64,000 bases of DNA from assembly GCF_008831285.2 (NCBI RefSeq), contig NC_045143.1, positions 14,409,151 to 14,473,150 on the forward strand, read 5' to 3'. The notes beneath the pieces were generated by a model that made no database searches, was not told the DNA's origin, and saw only the letters and a program-made list of their open reading frames with translations. Within the stretch, counting starts at the first letter, position 1. The number at the start of each line of letters is the position of its first letter. Shown in pieces: positions 48,945 through 60,659 of this stretch. Source of the DNA: Nymphaea colorata. Taxonomy: Eukaryota > Streptophyta > Magnoliopsida > Nymphaeales > Nymphaeaceae. The position numbers were made by a program, and so were the translations under genes.

Positions 48945-51712
48945 CTAAGCATAGATGTTAATCATGTTCAGCTTGTCACAACATCTAGAAAACTCTGCAA
49001 TAGGCAAGGCTTTAATAAAGATATCAGCTGCTTGATCTTTAGAGGCTACATGTATAGTGGAGATGGTTCCATCTTGAACCATATCACGAATGTAATGACA
49101 ATCTACTTCAATGTGTTTCGTCCTTTTATGAAATACGAGATTATTGGCAATGTAGGTGGTAGCCATGTTATCATAAAACATCTTGATAGGTATAGAAGTA
49201 GAAATATCGAGACTCTCAAGTAAGGATCTAGACCAAGTCATTTCAGCTGCAGTTTGAGCTATAGCACGATATTCAAACTCTAACACTGAACCTATAAACA
49301 ACATTTTGTTTCATACTTCTCCAAGATATGAGATTTCCTCCCACAAACACACAAAACCCAGTGGTAGACTTTATGTCATCAACTGAGTTTGCATAATTTA
49401 TATCGCTAGAAGCTTTGACATCAAGAGATGTACCTTTTTTAATGAAAAGGCCTTTGCCAGGGGAGGACTCTTTTGAGTCATCATCATATAAATGTAGCCG
49501 CTGATTCATAAGAAGAGACGCAGGTTTAGCTCTTAGCATCTCTATGTCCTGTAAAAGATTAAGGACATACTTACTTTGTGATAACGCTACTCCTTCATTA
49601 CTATGAGCAATTTCAATGTCAAGGAAATACCGTAGTTGGCCAAAATGTTTAGTAACAAAGTATTTTTGTAGAAGTTTCTTTGTTAGTGCTATCTCCTGCT
49701 CACATTCACCTGTCAAAACAATATCATCAACATATACAAACTAGCATAACTATACATCTAGATCCTTTCGTTATGAACAATAAATGGTCTAGCTAAGAGC
49801 TCTTAAAGCCACATTCTAAACAACTTCTGAAAATTTGTGAAACCAAGCACTTGGACTTTGTTTCAAGCCATATATACCTTTCTTCAACCTGCACACCTAA
49901 CGACACCTCTACTGACGTTCAAAGCCATGAGGTTGTTGCATATAAACAATCTCATCAAAGTCCTCATACAAGAAAGCATTTTTGACTTTCAATTGATATT
50001 AGGGCCAATCATAATATACAACAACAGACATAATAAGGCATATGGTTCCCGTCCTAGCCACAGGAAAAAATGTCTCAAAGAAATCAACCTCATATGTTTG
50101 TGTATATCTTTTTGCTACAAGACGAGCTTTATAGCATTCCACTGAGCTATTGGATAGATACGTGATGGTAAAAACTCATTTGGAGCCAACAACATCACAA
50201 CCAGAAGGGGGATCAACTAAATTCCCATGCCCCCCTTTGCATTAGAGTCTTCATCTCATCCTGCATAGCCTGCCACCACTTCAGGTCAAGTAATTTTTGT
50301 TGGTGACTGGAGGGAATAGAATGCACTAACAAGGCTGATACAAATTCCTGTAGACCACCACCAATACTATTAGTAGAAACAAACTGAGATATACGATAAA
50401 GAGTACACTGTCATTTGCCTTTGCGTAAGGCAATTGGTAAGTCCAAAGATATTTCAGAAGCATCCTGTGCAGGACGATAGTGACTTCAGGTATACTTAAA
50501 TCTTGAGTAGCAACTAGTGGGCAATCATGAGCAGAAACATTTGGCGGATGTATACCAATGGGGGATCATGGAATCTGCAAACATTGGGAGAAGAATCACA
50601 AAGAATAGACTATAGGGGAACTGGTGGTATAGGTAAAGGAATTGACAACGACATGTCTGATAGTGATGGAGTAGACTGGAAATAAGGACGTGACTCAAAG
50701 AATGTAACATCCGCACTGATGTACTTCATCTGAGTATGAGAGTCAAAACAGATATAACTCTTTTGATGTTTTAGATAACGAATGAAAATACATTTAATTA
50801 ATTGCACACCAAGTTTGTTTTTATTAGAAGCAAGAATATGAACAAAGCAAGTATATCCAAGGACTTTGGGTGGAACGAAGAACAGGGGTTTGTCTGGATA
50901 GAGAACTTGATTAGGAATTTGATTGCCAATGGACGATGATGGAAGATGGTTAACCAAGTAACATGCAGTGGGAATGGCATCACCCCAAAATCAGGCCAGA
51001 ACACGGCATCGCCCCAAAATCGGGCAAAAACATAGCTATGTGTCATGAAAGTACAAGCCATATCAAGTAATTGACGATATTTATGTTCAGAATACCATTT
51101 TGTTGAGAAGTGTGGAGACAAGTAAATTGAGGTCAAATTCCTTATTTGGTGTAAAAATGCAGCAATGTATTGGATTTGAACTCACAAGCATTATCAATGC
51201 AAATGTTTTTGACAATGGAACCAAATTGAGTCTTTATTTCAATAATGAAATTTTGAAAAATACAAATAACTTCGGACCTCTCTTTTAACAAGAATGTCCA
51301 ACTAATACGAGAAAAATCATCAACAATAACAAGGTAATACCTAAACTTGGCCTAGCTTACAACCCAGCTAGGCCCCCAAACATCAACATGAATAAGATAA
51401 AAAACTGAATGACTTGATGGGCTAATACTAGAAGGGAAACTACTTCTAATGTGTTTGCCCAATTGACATGCCTCACATTGGAATGACTTAGACACAAAAT
51501 ATTAGGGAGGACACCACGAAGATTGGGCAATGATGGATGACCTAGTTGGAGATGCCACTAATAAGGGGTAGGCTTAGATAGAGCCATAGATGCCATACCC
51601 TCCACTGGTTCTGACAGTATGTAAACTCCATTGTACTCATGGCTACCACCAATCATCTTCCCATTGTGCAAGTCTTGAAAAACACATGAACCAGGATCAA
51701 GTATGACTCTCT
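48945..51712 (-). pseudogene. copia A pol remnant (integrase, RT, RNase H)
   Basis: Reading down from 51712: GAG-pre-integrase (NGKMIGG, then LGHPSLPNLRG); broken integrase core with a small duplication of the FWGDA region (about 50973-51031); integrase C-terminal part (HLPSSSIGNQIPNQVLYPDK, GYTCFVHI, FIRYLKHQKSYICF, ADVTFFES); RT (NAFLYEDFDEIVYMQQPHGF, RLKKGIYGLKQSP, YVDDIVLTGE); RNase H (EYRAIAQTAAEMTW, YDNMATTYIANN, RTKHIEVDCHYIRD, ADIFIKALP), ending at INIYA near 48945. Many stops. The protease part is missing at the copia B junction. Confidence 0.92.
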
Positions 51713-51905
51713 TGTTACAACCGACAGTCTTTGAAAGAGAAACGTATTTTCATTTACTAACCCTAATCTCCATAATAAAGAGATTAGGGCTGAAGAGAGA
51801 TTTACAAATTACATCAACAAAAAATAGAGGAATGTTTAAAGAGAACTTCTAACTATTAAATATTATAAAGAACCACCTAAAAACACAAAATATTCTAATT
51901 CAACA
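51713..51905 (-). repeat. 3' LTR of copia B
   Basis: 193 bp, TGTTACAACCGACAGTC to TTCAACA in plus-strand reading, next to the polypurine tract. Its first 50 bp match 56861-56910 closely. Confidence 0.88.
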
Positions 51906-51949
51906 CTCCCCCTCAAGCTGGAGCATGGATATTAACCATGCTTAGTTTC

Positions 51950-54800
51950 TCACAACATTTAAAAAAATCACCAATAGGAAAAGTTTTGGTTAACACATCT
52001 GCAGTTTGATCTTGATGATAGATAAATGGCGGCTATGGTTCTTCCTTGAACAAAATCCCAAATGTAATGGTAGTCTACTTCAATATGTTTAGTTCTCACA
52101 TGAAAAACTGAATTGTTTGCAATATATGTGGCTACTCGATCGTCACAATACATCATCATGAGAAGAGGAATCAACACACTTAGGATAGATAACATGGACT
52201 TAGCCCAAGTTATTTCAGCGGCAGTTTAAGCCATAGGTCTGTATTCAGATAATGCACTAGATCTTGACACCACACCTTGCTTTTTGCTTCTTTAGGATAT
52301 AAGGTTGCCTCTCACAAATACACAAAATCTTGTGGTAGACTTCTGGTCTTTGACTGAGCCAACATAATCAGCATCACTATAGGCTTCCACTTTTAGGGAC
52401 TTGCCTTTTGTGAACAAAAGTCTTTTTCCATAAGACGATTTTAAATATTTGACCACCATTAAAGCAGCATCTTAATGAACTTTACTAGGTTTTTTCATAA
52501 ATTGACTTAGCTTCCCCACGACAAAGCTAATGTCTGGTCTGGTTATAGTAACATAGAGGAGCTTTCCAATAAGATATCTGTATGATCGAGAATCCATTGA
52601 TTCTGATTGGTCATCATGAAGATGTATGCATGGATTCATAGGTAGATTGGCTGGTTTAGCTCCTAGCATCCCGGTGACCTGCAATAAATCAAAAACAAAC
52701 TTTCGTTAAGAGAGAACTACACCTTCCCTGTTGCGAGCAACCTCTATTCTCGAGAAATATCGTAGTTAACCAAGATATTTCGTCACAACGTGTTTTTGAA
52801 GAAACAACTTTGTATCAGAAATTTTTTTATAGAGTTATCTGTGAGGATAATATAATAAACATAAACCGCTAAAACCGTCATACCCCTGAAACTTGTGAAA
52901 CCATGCACAAGGACTCTGCTTGAGTCCATAAATAGTTTTTTTTAGTTTGCACACTTTTCCACACTTGCCTTATTGTTCAAATCCTGGTGGTTGTTGCATA
53001 TAGACAGTCTTATCGAGATCACCCTACAAAAAGGTATTTTTGAGATCAAGCTGGTACATGCGCTAGTTATGGTGTACAACGATAGAGATGATAAGACAAA
53101 TGGTTCTCAACTGAGCAACGAGAGAGAAAGTCTCAAACAAATATACCATGTAACTCTACTTGTAGTCGTTACCGACCAACCGAGCTTTGCATCTTTCCAT
53201 AGAACCATCAAAATTATATTTCATTGTAAATACTCATTTGGAGCCAACAATGTCACTATCAGGAGAATGATGAACAAGCTCCCAAGTGCCTCGCTGAACT
53301 AACATCCATCTCATCTTGCATAGTCTGTCCCTACTAGGTATCTAATAAAACTTGTTGGTGCCAAGTTGGAGCTTTATGGGCATTCAGACGTTGAATAAAT
53401 TGTTGCATACTTTTACCAACATTGTCAGTAGAAACAAAATGAGATATAGGATGTAGAGTACATTGTCACTTGTCTTTGCAAAGAGCAACAGGTCAGTCCT
53501 GGACTATAATCAGGTTGAGACTCAAAGAATGTGACATCCACACTCATATACTCCTTTTGAATCAATGGGTCAAAACATTTGTAACCTTTATGATTTTTAG
53601 AGTAACTAATAAAGAAACACTTAATGGGTTGAGCACCCAATTTATAAAGTGTAGGTCCAAGGATGTGAACAAAACATGTGAAACCAAATACTTTGGGAGC
53701 TATTAAAAATAAGGGTCGTTTTGGGTGCACAAGTTTAACGAAAACCTGGCTGTCAATGGAGGATGAGGGTAAACGATTGGTCAAGTAGTAAGTAGTGAGG
53801 ATAGCATCTCCCTAAAAATATGTTGGTAGATTAGTATGAAGCATTAGGAAAATGCCACATTTAAAAGTTAGCGATCTTTTCGCTCAGTTTCTCCATTTTG
53901 CTGGGAGGCATGTGGACAAGTAAACTGATGGGAAACACCATTATCAGAGTAAAATTTCATTAAGGTAAATGTCTTGAACTCAAGAGCGTTATCAGTGTGA
54001 ATACTTTTAACAAGAATACCAAACAGGGTCTTTATTTCAATAATAAGGTTCTTGAGAGTACATATGACTTCAGACATTTCTTTCAAAAAGAAAACCCAAG
54101 TGACTCGAGAATAGTCATCAACAATGACAAGGAAATAACAAAATATAGACTTACTAGCAACTCTGCTAGGACTCTACACATCAACATGAAAAAGATCAAA
54201 TAGTCCACAATTGAACGGACTAAGACTCGATGAATAACTGCTACGGGTGTGCTTGCCAAATTGACAGGCTTCACACTGGAATGACTATGGTATTGATAGA
54301 TGAGGAAGTAGGTGACGGAGCTTGGAGACAGATGGATGACCAAGTCTGAGATGCCACTAGAAGGAGGAAGACAATGAAGAAGTTGAGAAGGCTGCAATAC
54401 CCACAGAATCAGACAGGAAGTAGATGCCTCTTTCTCATAGCCTCCACCAATCATCTTCCCAGTTTGCAATTTCTGAAATGAACATACACCAGAGTCAAAT
54501 GTGACACGACAATATAAATTATTAATCAATTATCCAACTGATAAAAGATTAGTGAGAAACTTAAGGGCATATAACACATTAAGAATTGTTAATAGACTAA
54601 GAAATCTTAATATCCCCATAATCCATAATATGAGGCCATCTACCATCTATAAGTCTCACAGGATGTGTCTAAGGTAATGTGTATAGCACGGTAAACATAG
54701 AGGGTTCATTATAAAAGTGCATCGATGCTCCTGAATTAATAATTCAAGTAGTACTTGTATCAGGTGAAGCAGTATCGACAAACATAGCATTGTCTATCAT
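51950..54800 (-). pseudogene. copia B pol remnant (protease to RNase H)
   Basis: Reading down: protease-like INSGASMHF at about 54745, with Asn where the catalytic Asp belongs; GAG-pre-integrase QTGKMIGGGYEK (about 54450); integrase core SIHTDNALEF and HASQQNGETERKDR (53868-54020); integrase C-terminal part (RLPSSSIDSQVF, GFTCFVHI, FFISYSKNHKGYKCF, SVDVTFFES, 53425-53784); RT (GDLDKTVYMQQPPGFEQ, KLKKTIYGLKQSP, about 52900-53030); GKLLYVTITRPDISFVVG (about 52510-52580); RNase H (CDDRVATYIANN, RTKHIEVDYHYIWD, 51968-52195). Multiple stops and frameshifts; inactive. Confidence 0.92.
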
Positions 54801-54839
54801 AACTGTAGAGGCTGATGGCTGAATAGATCTGTGTGCTAA

Positions 54840-55814
54840 GAACTCTCCATGCTCTGACTTGTTGATATTCACAGTCACAGTCTCAGGATGAGAAGAAGAT
54901 AAAAACTCCTCTACTACTGAAGAAGCTGCCTGGACAGATCTAATAGGAGACTATAAGTTATTCTTGCACTGCTTAAATGCAACACTTCTTCCTAGGGATG
55001 CAGCAGAAAGACGACCATGTTTATCTTAACATCTATCTTCCAATTGCCCTATTTTCCTATAGTAGGTGCACTGAAATCTCCCCCAACCTCCTTCTAACCG
55101 ACCTATGTCCCTCCCCTTGAAGAAACTACGTCCACAACCTCTTGAAACCACTAAGGTAGAGGCATGAGCATCACTAGAAGGCGGAGAAAGGGTCACAGCA
55201 AGATGGTTGAGTCTGTCGTAAGCTTCAGTTAGGTCAGGGATTTATGCTCCAGTTTACATCTATGTCTTTGCTACTGAGTATTCAGGGGAGAAACCCTATA
55301 GAAACTTTGCAACAATAGACTGTTCACCATGAATTTTATGACATGTTGGACATGGGGGACGTGATGCTTTAAGTCTTTCATAGATTGACTTGAGGGAAGC
55401 AAAGTACTGAGTAAGACTTTGGTCACCTTGTTACAAATTAAGTAATTCTTCCTCCACCTGCAATATCTTGCTAACATTCTTGTCATTTGAGTATGTTTGT
55501 TTGAAAAAATCTCACATTTATTTGGCAAAGGTATAGTATGCAATAGTAGAAGTAGTCTGTAGTTACACACTATTCATGATTCATGACATAACAATATTAT
55601 TATCTTCCTTCCATGAGCTATATTTTCCACTCTTCTACACAAGCTCATTTTCTTCTATAACATACTCATTCCGATGTTCAATCACAGACATCATAAATAT
55701 ATGGGACCAAATCCCATAATTAGATCCATCTAACTTTACAGTAGAAACCATAAGAGAATGGATTTCCTCAATTTTAAACTTATAAGAGAAATTAGGTTTG
55801 GGATTTTCAGCCAT
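54840..55814 (-). pseudogene. copia B gag remnant
   Basis: Start MAENPKPNFSYKF at 55814, then VKLDGSNYGIWSH, the usual gag N-terminus of plant copia. The zinc knuckle at about 55030-55080 reads CTYYRKIGQLEDRC: the second Cys and the His of CCHC are lost and a stop follows. Several in-frame stops lie between. About 1 kb of untranslated leader separates it from the primer site at 56848. Confidence 0.85.
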
Positions 55815-56847
55815 TATAAATCTAACCACAAGAGTTCAGCTCAAAAACAAAGAAGAACATATAGAGTAGAATGAGACTGATCAACAATAAACAATTGTCC
55901 AATACCACACAGCAAGAGTAAACACTATAATGTAGATGTGCAACACTTCTTTCAAACAAGAACAAATACCTCCAAAGCAGATTGCAGTCCACTTGCTAAC
56001 AGCCACCCCACATATGACAGAGACTAATCCACAACTACTTGTGTTGTCTCCTTCAACAACAACTAGTTTTTTTTAATGCATTTGACGTTGTTGCATCAAC
56101 AGATTATCCTTCACGAATTATCAACAATGACAAAACAAATTCTGCAACATTGACTGCCGCAACATTCATAGAGAGCAGTCCTTACGACACTAACTAATGT
56201 AGACTCCCACACCGTTGTACATATAAATTTCTGTTAATGTCCACGACTTCAATGTATTGAAATCCAGATATTGATCTTTTTATTAGATCTGATATGATCA
56301 ACATTCCAGAACTAGCTTGGTCATCTCCCACACAACAACAACCACATATATGGAACATCAGTAGCCAGAAAAAAAAATCCAGAGATTTGGTTCAAGAACA
56401 GCAATATGATTTAAAAGAAAGAGGAAACCTGTATTAGATCTGATATCAACGTGATCTGGCCTAAACTTCTTCTTCAATTGCAGCAACCAAGACACTTCTG
56501 AGACACTTCTGATACAACCCCTTGCAGTCTTCCACGTGCCAGATCTGGAAAAAAATATAAATCCCTTGCAACTACTCTTCCATGTGCTAGATTAAAAAAA
56601 AAATTCAACAATAACTCCCACGCTCGACTTCCACGTAGTTGTGTATGCTCCATTACATCCACGTTGGGGACCTAATCACACATACCTTTCACGTGTGATT
56701 AGGTTCCCCTTCCATGCTACTCGACTATTTTTCAATCAGAGGAAGGGTAGAGAAAGAAAAGAAATAGAAGAGATGGAAGAGAGGGAATAGGAGAAGAGGT
56801 CACCGGAAAATCATGTCAACTGTCGTCGGAGGAGGATGGAGATCACC

Positions 56848-56860
56848 GGCTCTGATACAA
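56848..56860 (-). other. primer-binding site of copia B
   Basis: Minus-strand TTGTATCAGAGCC, the Met-tRNA primer site with one substitution, directly beside the LTR remnant. Confidence 0.8.
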
Positions 56861-56910
56861 TGTTACAACTGGTAGTCTTTGAGAGAGAAACGTATTTTCA
56901 CTGACTAACC
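56861..56910 (-). repeat. truncated 5' LTR of copia B
   Basis: Only the 50 bp nearest the primer site remain (TGTTACAACTGGTAGTC...GACTAACC). Homology to the 3' LTR then stops and copia A gag sequence begins, so a deletion removed the outer LTR part together with A's protease region. Confidence 0.85.
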
Positions 56911-56929
56911 TGGTGTAGCATCTCGAGCA

Positions 56930-57832
56930 GAACCTAAAAGAATTTGAGAAGAGAAGGTCCCTCTGCCGCTTGAAATACTAAATCCTCTGCCATTGGAACT
57001 AGAAGCTGGTTGACCAAGTTTGTCCAAACATCTATCTTCCAAATGTCCCAATTTTCCACAGAATACACTGAAATCTTCCTTTGCCTCCTACACCATGACC
57101 TGAGCCTCTTTCCCTTGTGACTTGTCCACGCCCTCTAGACACAGCTAAGGCTGCAGCATGAGACTCACTTTCGGGCTGAGAGAGAGATACAACTAATCTA
57201 CCAAGTCTATTATATGCGTGAGCTAGATCTGGAATTTCTGTTCTAATGAGCATCTGTACTTTAGCTACCTCATACTTATGGAACAAACCAGCCAAGAACT
57301 TTGCGACTATTGTTTGCTCAAAATGAATCTTGTAACATGCCTGACATAGAGGTCAAAGAGCCTTCAATCATTCATAAGTAGCTTTAACTGAATCATAGTA
57401 TTGAGATAATTCCAAGTCACTTTGCTGCAGGTTGAGTAACTCCTCCTCAACTTGTAAAATTTTTTAAACATTCTTGTCATGAGAATAAGTATGTTTCAAG
57501 AATGTCCACATGTGTTTGGCAGTTGTATAGTAAGCAAGAGTAGGAGCAATATCAGTCTGCACACTATTCATAATCCATGACATAACAATATTATTATCTT
57601 CTTTTCATGTTGTATACTTCCATATTTTAACACTCGGTTCATCTTCTTCAATGATGTGGTCTTTCCGATGTCCTACTACAGACATCATAAACATATGTGA
57701 CTAAATTTCATAGTTGTGACCATCTAACTTCACTGTAGAACCGTAGAAGATTGGATTCCCAATAACTTTATATTCGGTATGAGACTCAATCTTAGGGTTG
57801 TCTACCATATTAGACTCTTGTCCAAGTTCCAT
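56930..57832 (-). pseudogene. copia A gag remnant
   Basis: Start MELGQESNMVDNPK at 57832, then STVKLDGHNYEIWSHMFMMS; a middle part with MLIRTEIPDLAHAYNRLGRL (57032-57295); an Arg/Gly-rich stretch; and a knuckle CGKLGHLEDRC reached through a frameshift at about 57060. Stops occur upstream. It ends at the copia B junction. The leader to the primer site at 58501 is about 0.67 kb. Confidence 0.88.
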
Positions 57833-58500
57833 TAGAAACACAAAAAACACATAACCATCCAAACTGACTAGAGTATGCAGCAAGAAGTAGAATATGCAAC
57901 AGCAGTATGCTGATGATAAGGAGATTTTTGTGATAAAAAAAATACCACTTTATATAGCAGAGGACTGGTCCATAGCAAACAAGAAACTGGTCATCATAGG
58001 TCTCTTTTTCATGCTCCGTTTACATCCACATGTAATTCATGATAGTTTTATTAGACCTAACATCCACGCCATGCCACTACTTGAGGGCTAATCATATAAT
58101 CCACAGATATGAGTGGATATTTTTAACACTTACTACTGTTTCCACACGTAGCAGGAGACCACGATGTAATAGATCAAATGTTGAAGGGAAGAAAGACGCC
58201 AGAATTTAGCAAGGAGTGACCAGTGACAAGGAAAAAGAAACATGTGATGTTTTGACTTGAACTCTGATTTTGACGTGAATTCTGAAACATGTTGCTCGAC
58301 TAATATAGTTTGACATCCATCCAGATTAAAGAACAATTAACTCTTTTGCATCCACATCCACTTTGACAAGGCATCCCAATATGCACGATCCAACTATTTT
58401 ACCCACAAAAAACCTCCACGAGAATAGAAGAAGAGAAAGAAGATGGATACAATGAGAAAGGTGATGAAGAGAAATAGGTTTTAGTCACAAGAAGGGTTGG

Positions 58501-58512
58501 GCTCTGATACCA
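58501..58512 (-). other. primer-binding site of copia A
   Basis: Intact minus-strand TGGTATCAGAGC immediately beside the 5' LTR. Confidence 0.92.
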
Positions 58513-58742
58513 TGTTGTGTGAAGCCAGAAGAGAGAAGAGAAGATGACGAGAGAGAGGAAAAGAGAGAGAGAAAAAAATTATTTTCGTGATCCATAAATG
58601 TGCCCTAATCTCATGTTAAATGAGAATTAGGATGAAACCAACAAATTACAAGATAAGTCCAAGACTAGAACATTTATTTGTAAAGAGCTATTCTTAAAAC
58701 TCTTAAATATTCAAAACACCACCTAACACACATTATTCAACA
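58513..58742 (-). repeat. 5' LTR of copia A
   Basis: 230 bp, TGTTGTGTG...ATTCAACA in plus-strand reading, aligned end to end with 48706-48932. TCATT follows directly. Confidence 0.93.
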
Positions 58743-59904
58743 TCATTAATACAGCCTGGTCAGAGGTATTTGTTGGAGTTTGTGAACTTTTCATTTCTCA
58801 TAGGGCATCATCAGATTATGTACCCCTTATCTATAAGAACGAACCTATTCAGTAGAAAAATTATGGAAGGGTTTTTTTTTTTGAGATACTCTACTCTCTA
58901 AGAAAAAGAATGTGGAGTGCAAACACATTGTGACAAAGGCTTGGTTGGCTATTGACGAAGGGTTTCTTGTGGTTCAATTATGTGCAAAACTAGATATGGA
59001 ATGAGATGGCTGAAACATTGGAGTCAACATAAACTTTAGAATGTCAGTCACTTGCACAAAGAATAGAAGGTAATGATAGAGGGATGTTGATTCTACCAGT
59101 TGGGTTGATAAAAAAAACTCAGGTCAAAAAGGAATTGATAGAGCCCTTAGAGGAAGAAGAAGTTTATTGGAAGCAACGTTCTAGGATAAAGTGGTTAGTT
59201 TTTTGTGATGGCAATAACTAACTTTTTCACAAAATGGTAAAAGGTAGAGCCATGAAAAAGAAGATTACGATAAAAGTAACTTTTATAGACCCTACCAAAT
59301 TCACTTAACTTGCTGGAAATATGTCCAGCAATTTTTTTTCTCAAGATGAATCCATTGAAAGTCTTTCTACTGATATGTTGCTACAAGTTCAAGTTTTAGA
59401 GCAAGATGTTATAAACATTCTGAGGTTGGTGACTGATGAAGATGTTATATTGGCTGTCATGAAGGCAAATCAGAGAGCTTTCCAGGCCCAGATGGGTTTC
59501 TCAATGGATTTTTCAAAAACATTGGGACATAGTGGGTAAAGACGTTAGTAGGGCCATAAAAAAAAATTGCAGAGGTAAACTATATTGCAGGATTGGGAGG
59601 AGTAGTCTTGTACTCACTCCAAAGAAGGACAATTGCACTTGAGAATAGTATTCTCAAATTATTTCCCATATTATGGCTTATCATATGAAATCCATCTTAG
59701 GGAGAATAATTGCAGGAAATTAAGGGGATTTTTTGATGGGTCAATGCATTCAGCAAAGTTATATGCTAGCTCATGAAATGCTATACTTTATATCTAGTCA
59801 TAGGATAGCAAGTGTATGCACTCAAATCGATATCTAAAGCCTAAGATAGGTTAAATTGGGACTTCCTGAAAGCTGCTCTCAAATAGTTTGAAGTTCATGA
59901 TCAT

Positions 59905-59991
59905 CGTTAATGGCAAATGCAGAGACTATATAGAAAATGAATGCATATTATTCCATCACCGTTAATGGCAAATGCAGAGACTATATAGAAA
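59905..59991. repeat. direct repeat, 32 bp x 2
   Basis: CGTTAATGGCAAATGCAGAG and the following bases occur at 59905-59936 and again at 59960-59991, in the RT part of the LINE. Confidence 0.9.
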
Positions 59992-60523
59992 GCAAGCATG
60001 GCCTTTTGCAGGGGAATCCACTATCTCCATATCTGTCTTTGTTGGTAATGGAGAACATATGGAAGTTCCAATTTTTTGAAGCAGTATATCTAGGATATGC
60101 TCCTTTTTATATGTTGATGACATGTTATTTTTCATCAAAATTAATCAAAAATCATTGCGAAACTTGATGAAAGTGCTAACAGAATTTTTCATGAGGTCTG
60201 TTATGCAGGTTAATGGAGAAAAATTGTTCTCCTTCGTTTTGGTAATTTCTAATGTGGGAGTTATTAATGTCTTACATGATACTAGTTAGCATGAATGGCA
60301 ATTTCCTACTAAGTACTTGGGATTACCTTTGTCTCCTCATAAGTTATCTTTGGGAGCATGGAATTTGTTTTTCTTAAAATGCTGAATAAATTGTTTCTAT
60401 GGAAGCCTAAAATTCTATCATACGTGGGTAGAGTATGCTTGATTGGATCAGTCCTATCAATGCATCCACTGTACTGGATGTTAACTTAGGGTGTTCTAGT
60501 ATGGTGATTAAAAAGATAGAACC

Positions 60524-60659
60524 ACTGATGGGCAATTTTCTATAATGAGATTTTGAATCTGCTTGCAAGCCTCATTTAATCTCCTAGAATAACTGATGGG
60601 CAATTGTCTATAATGAGATTTTGAATCTGCTCGCAAGCCTCATTTAATCTCCTAGAATA
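60524..60659. repeat. tandem duplication, 68 bp x 2
   Basis: Units 60524-60591 and 60592-60659, starting ACTGATGGGCAATT, two mismatches. 68 is not a multiple of three, so it also breaks the LINE frame. Confidence 0.92.

Larger units (their letters stand above)
51713..56910 (-). mobile_element. Ty1/copia element B (inner), nested in copia A
   Basis: Minus-strand element: truncated 5' LTR 56861-56910, primer site 56848-56860 with one changed base (TGTATCAGAGCC on the minus strand), gag about 54840-55814, pol about 51950-54800, polypurine tract CTTGAGGGGGAG at 51906-51917, 3' LTR 51713-51905. It sits inside copia A between A's gag and its GAG-pre-integrase region. Zinc-knuckle and gag motifs resemble those of A, so the two are related families. 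Confidence 0.9.
48706..58742 (-). mobile_element. Ty1/copia element A (outer), interrupted by copia B
   Basis: Complete outline on the minus strand: 5' LTR 58513-58742, primer site 58501-58512, gag about 56930-57832, [copia B 51713-56910], integrase to RNase H 48945-51712, polypurine CTTGAGGGGGAG about 48933-48944, 3' LTR 48706-48932. Exact 5-bp target duplication TCATT at 48701-48705 and 58743-58747. The LTRs look about 10-15% diverged by eye, so the insertion is old. Its insertion splits a plus-strand LINE. Confidence 0.93.
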
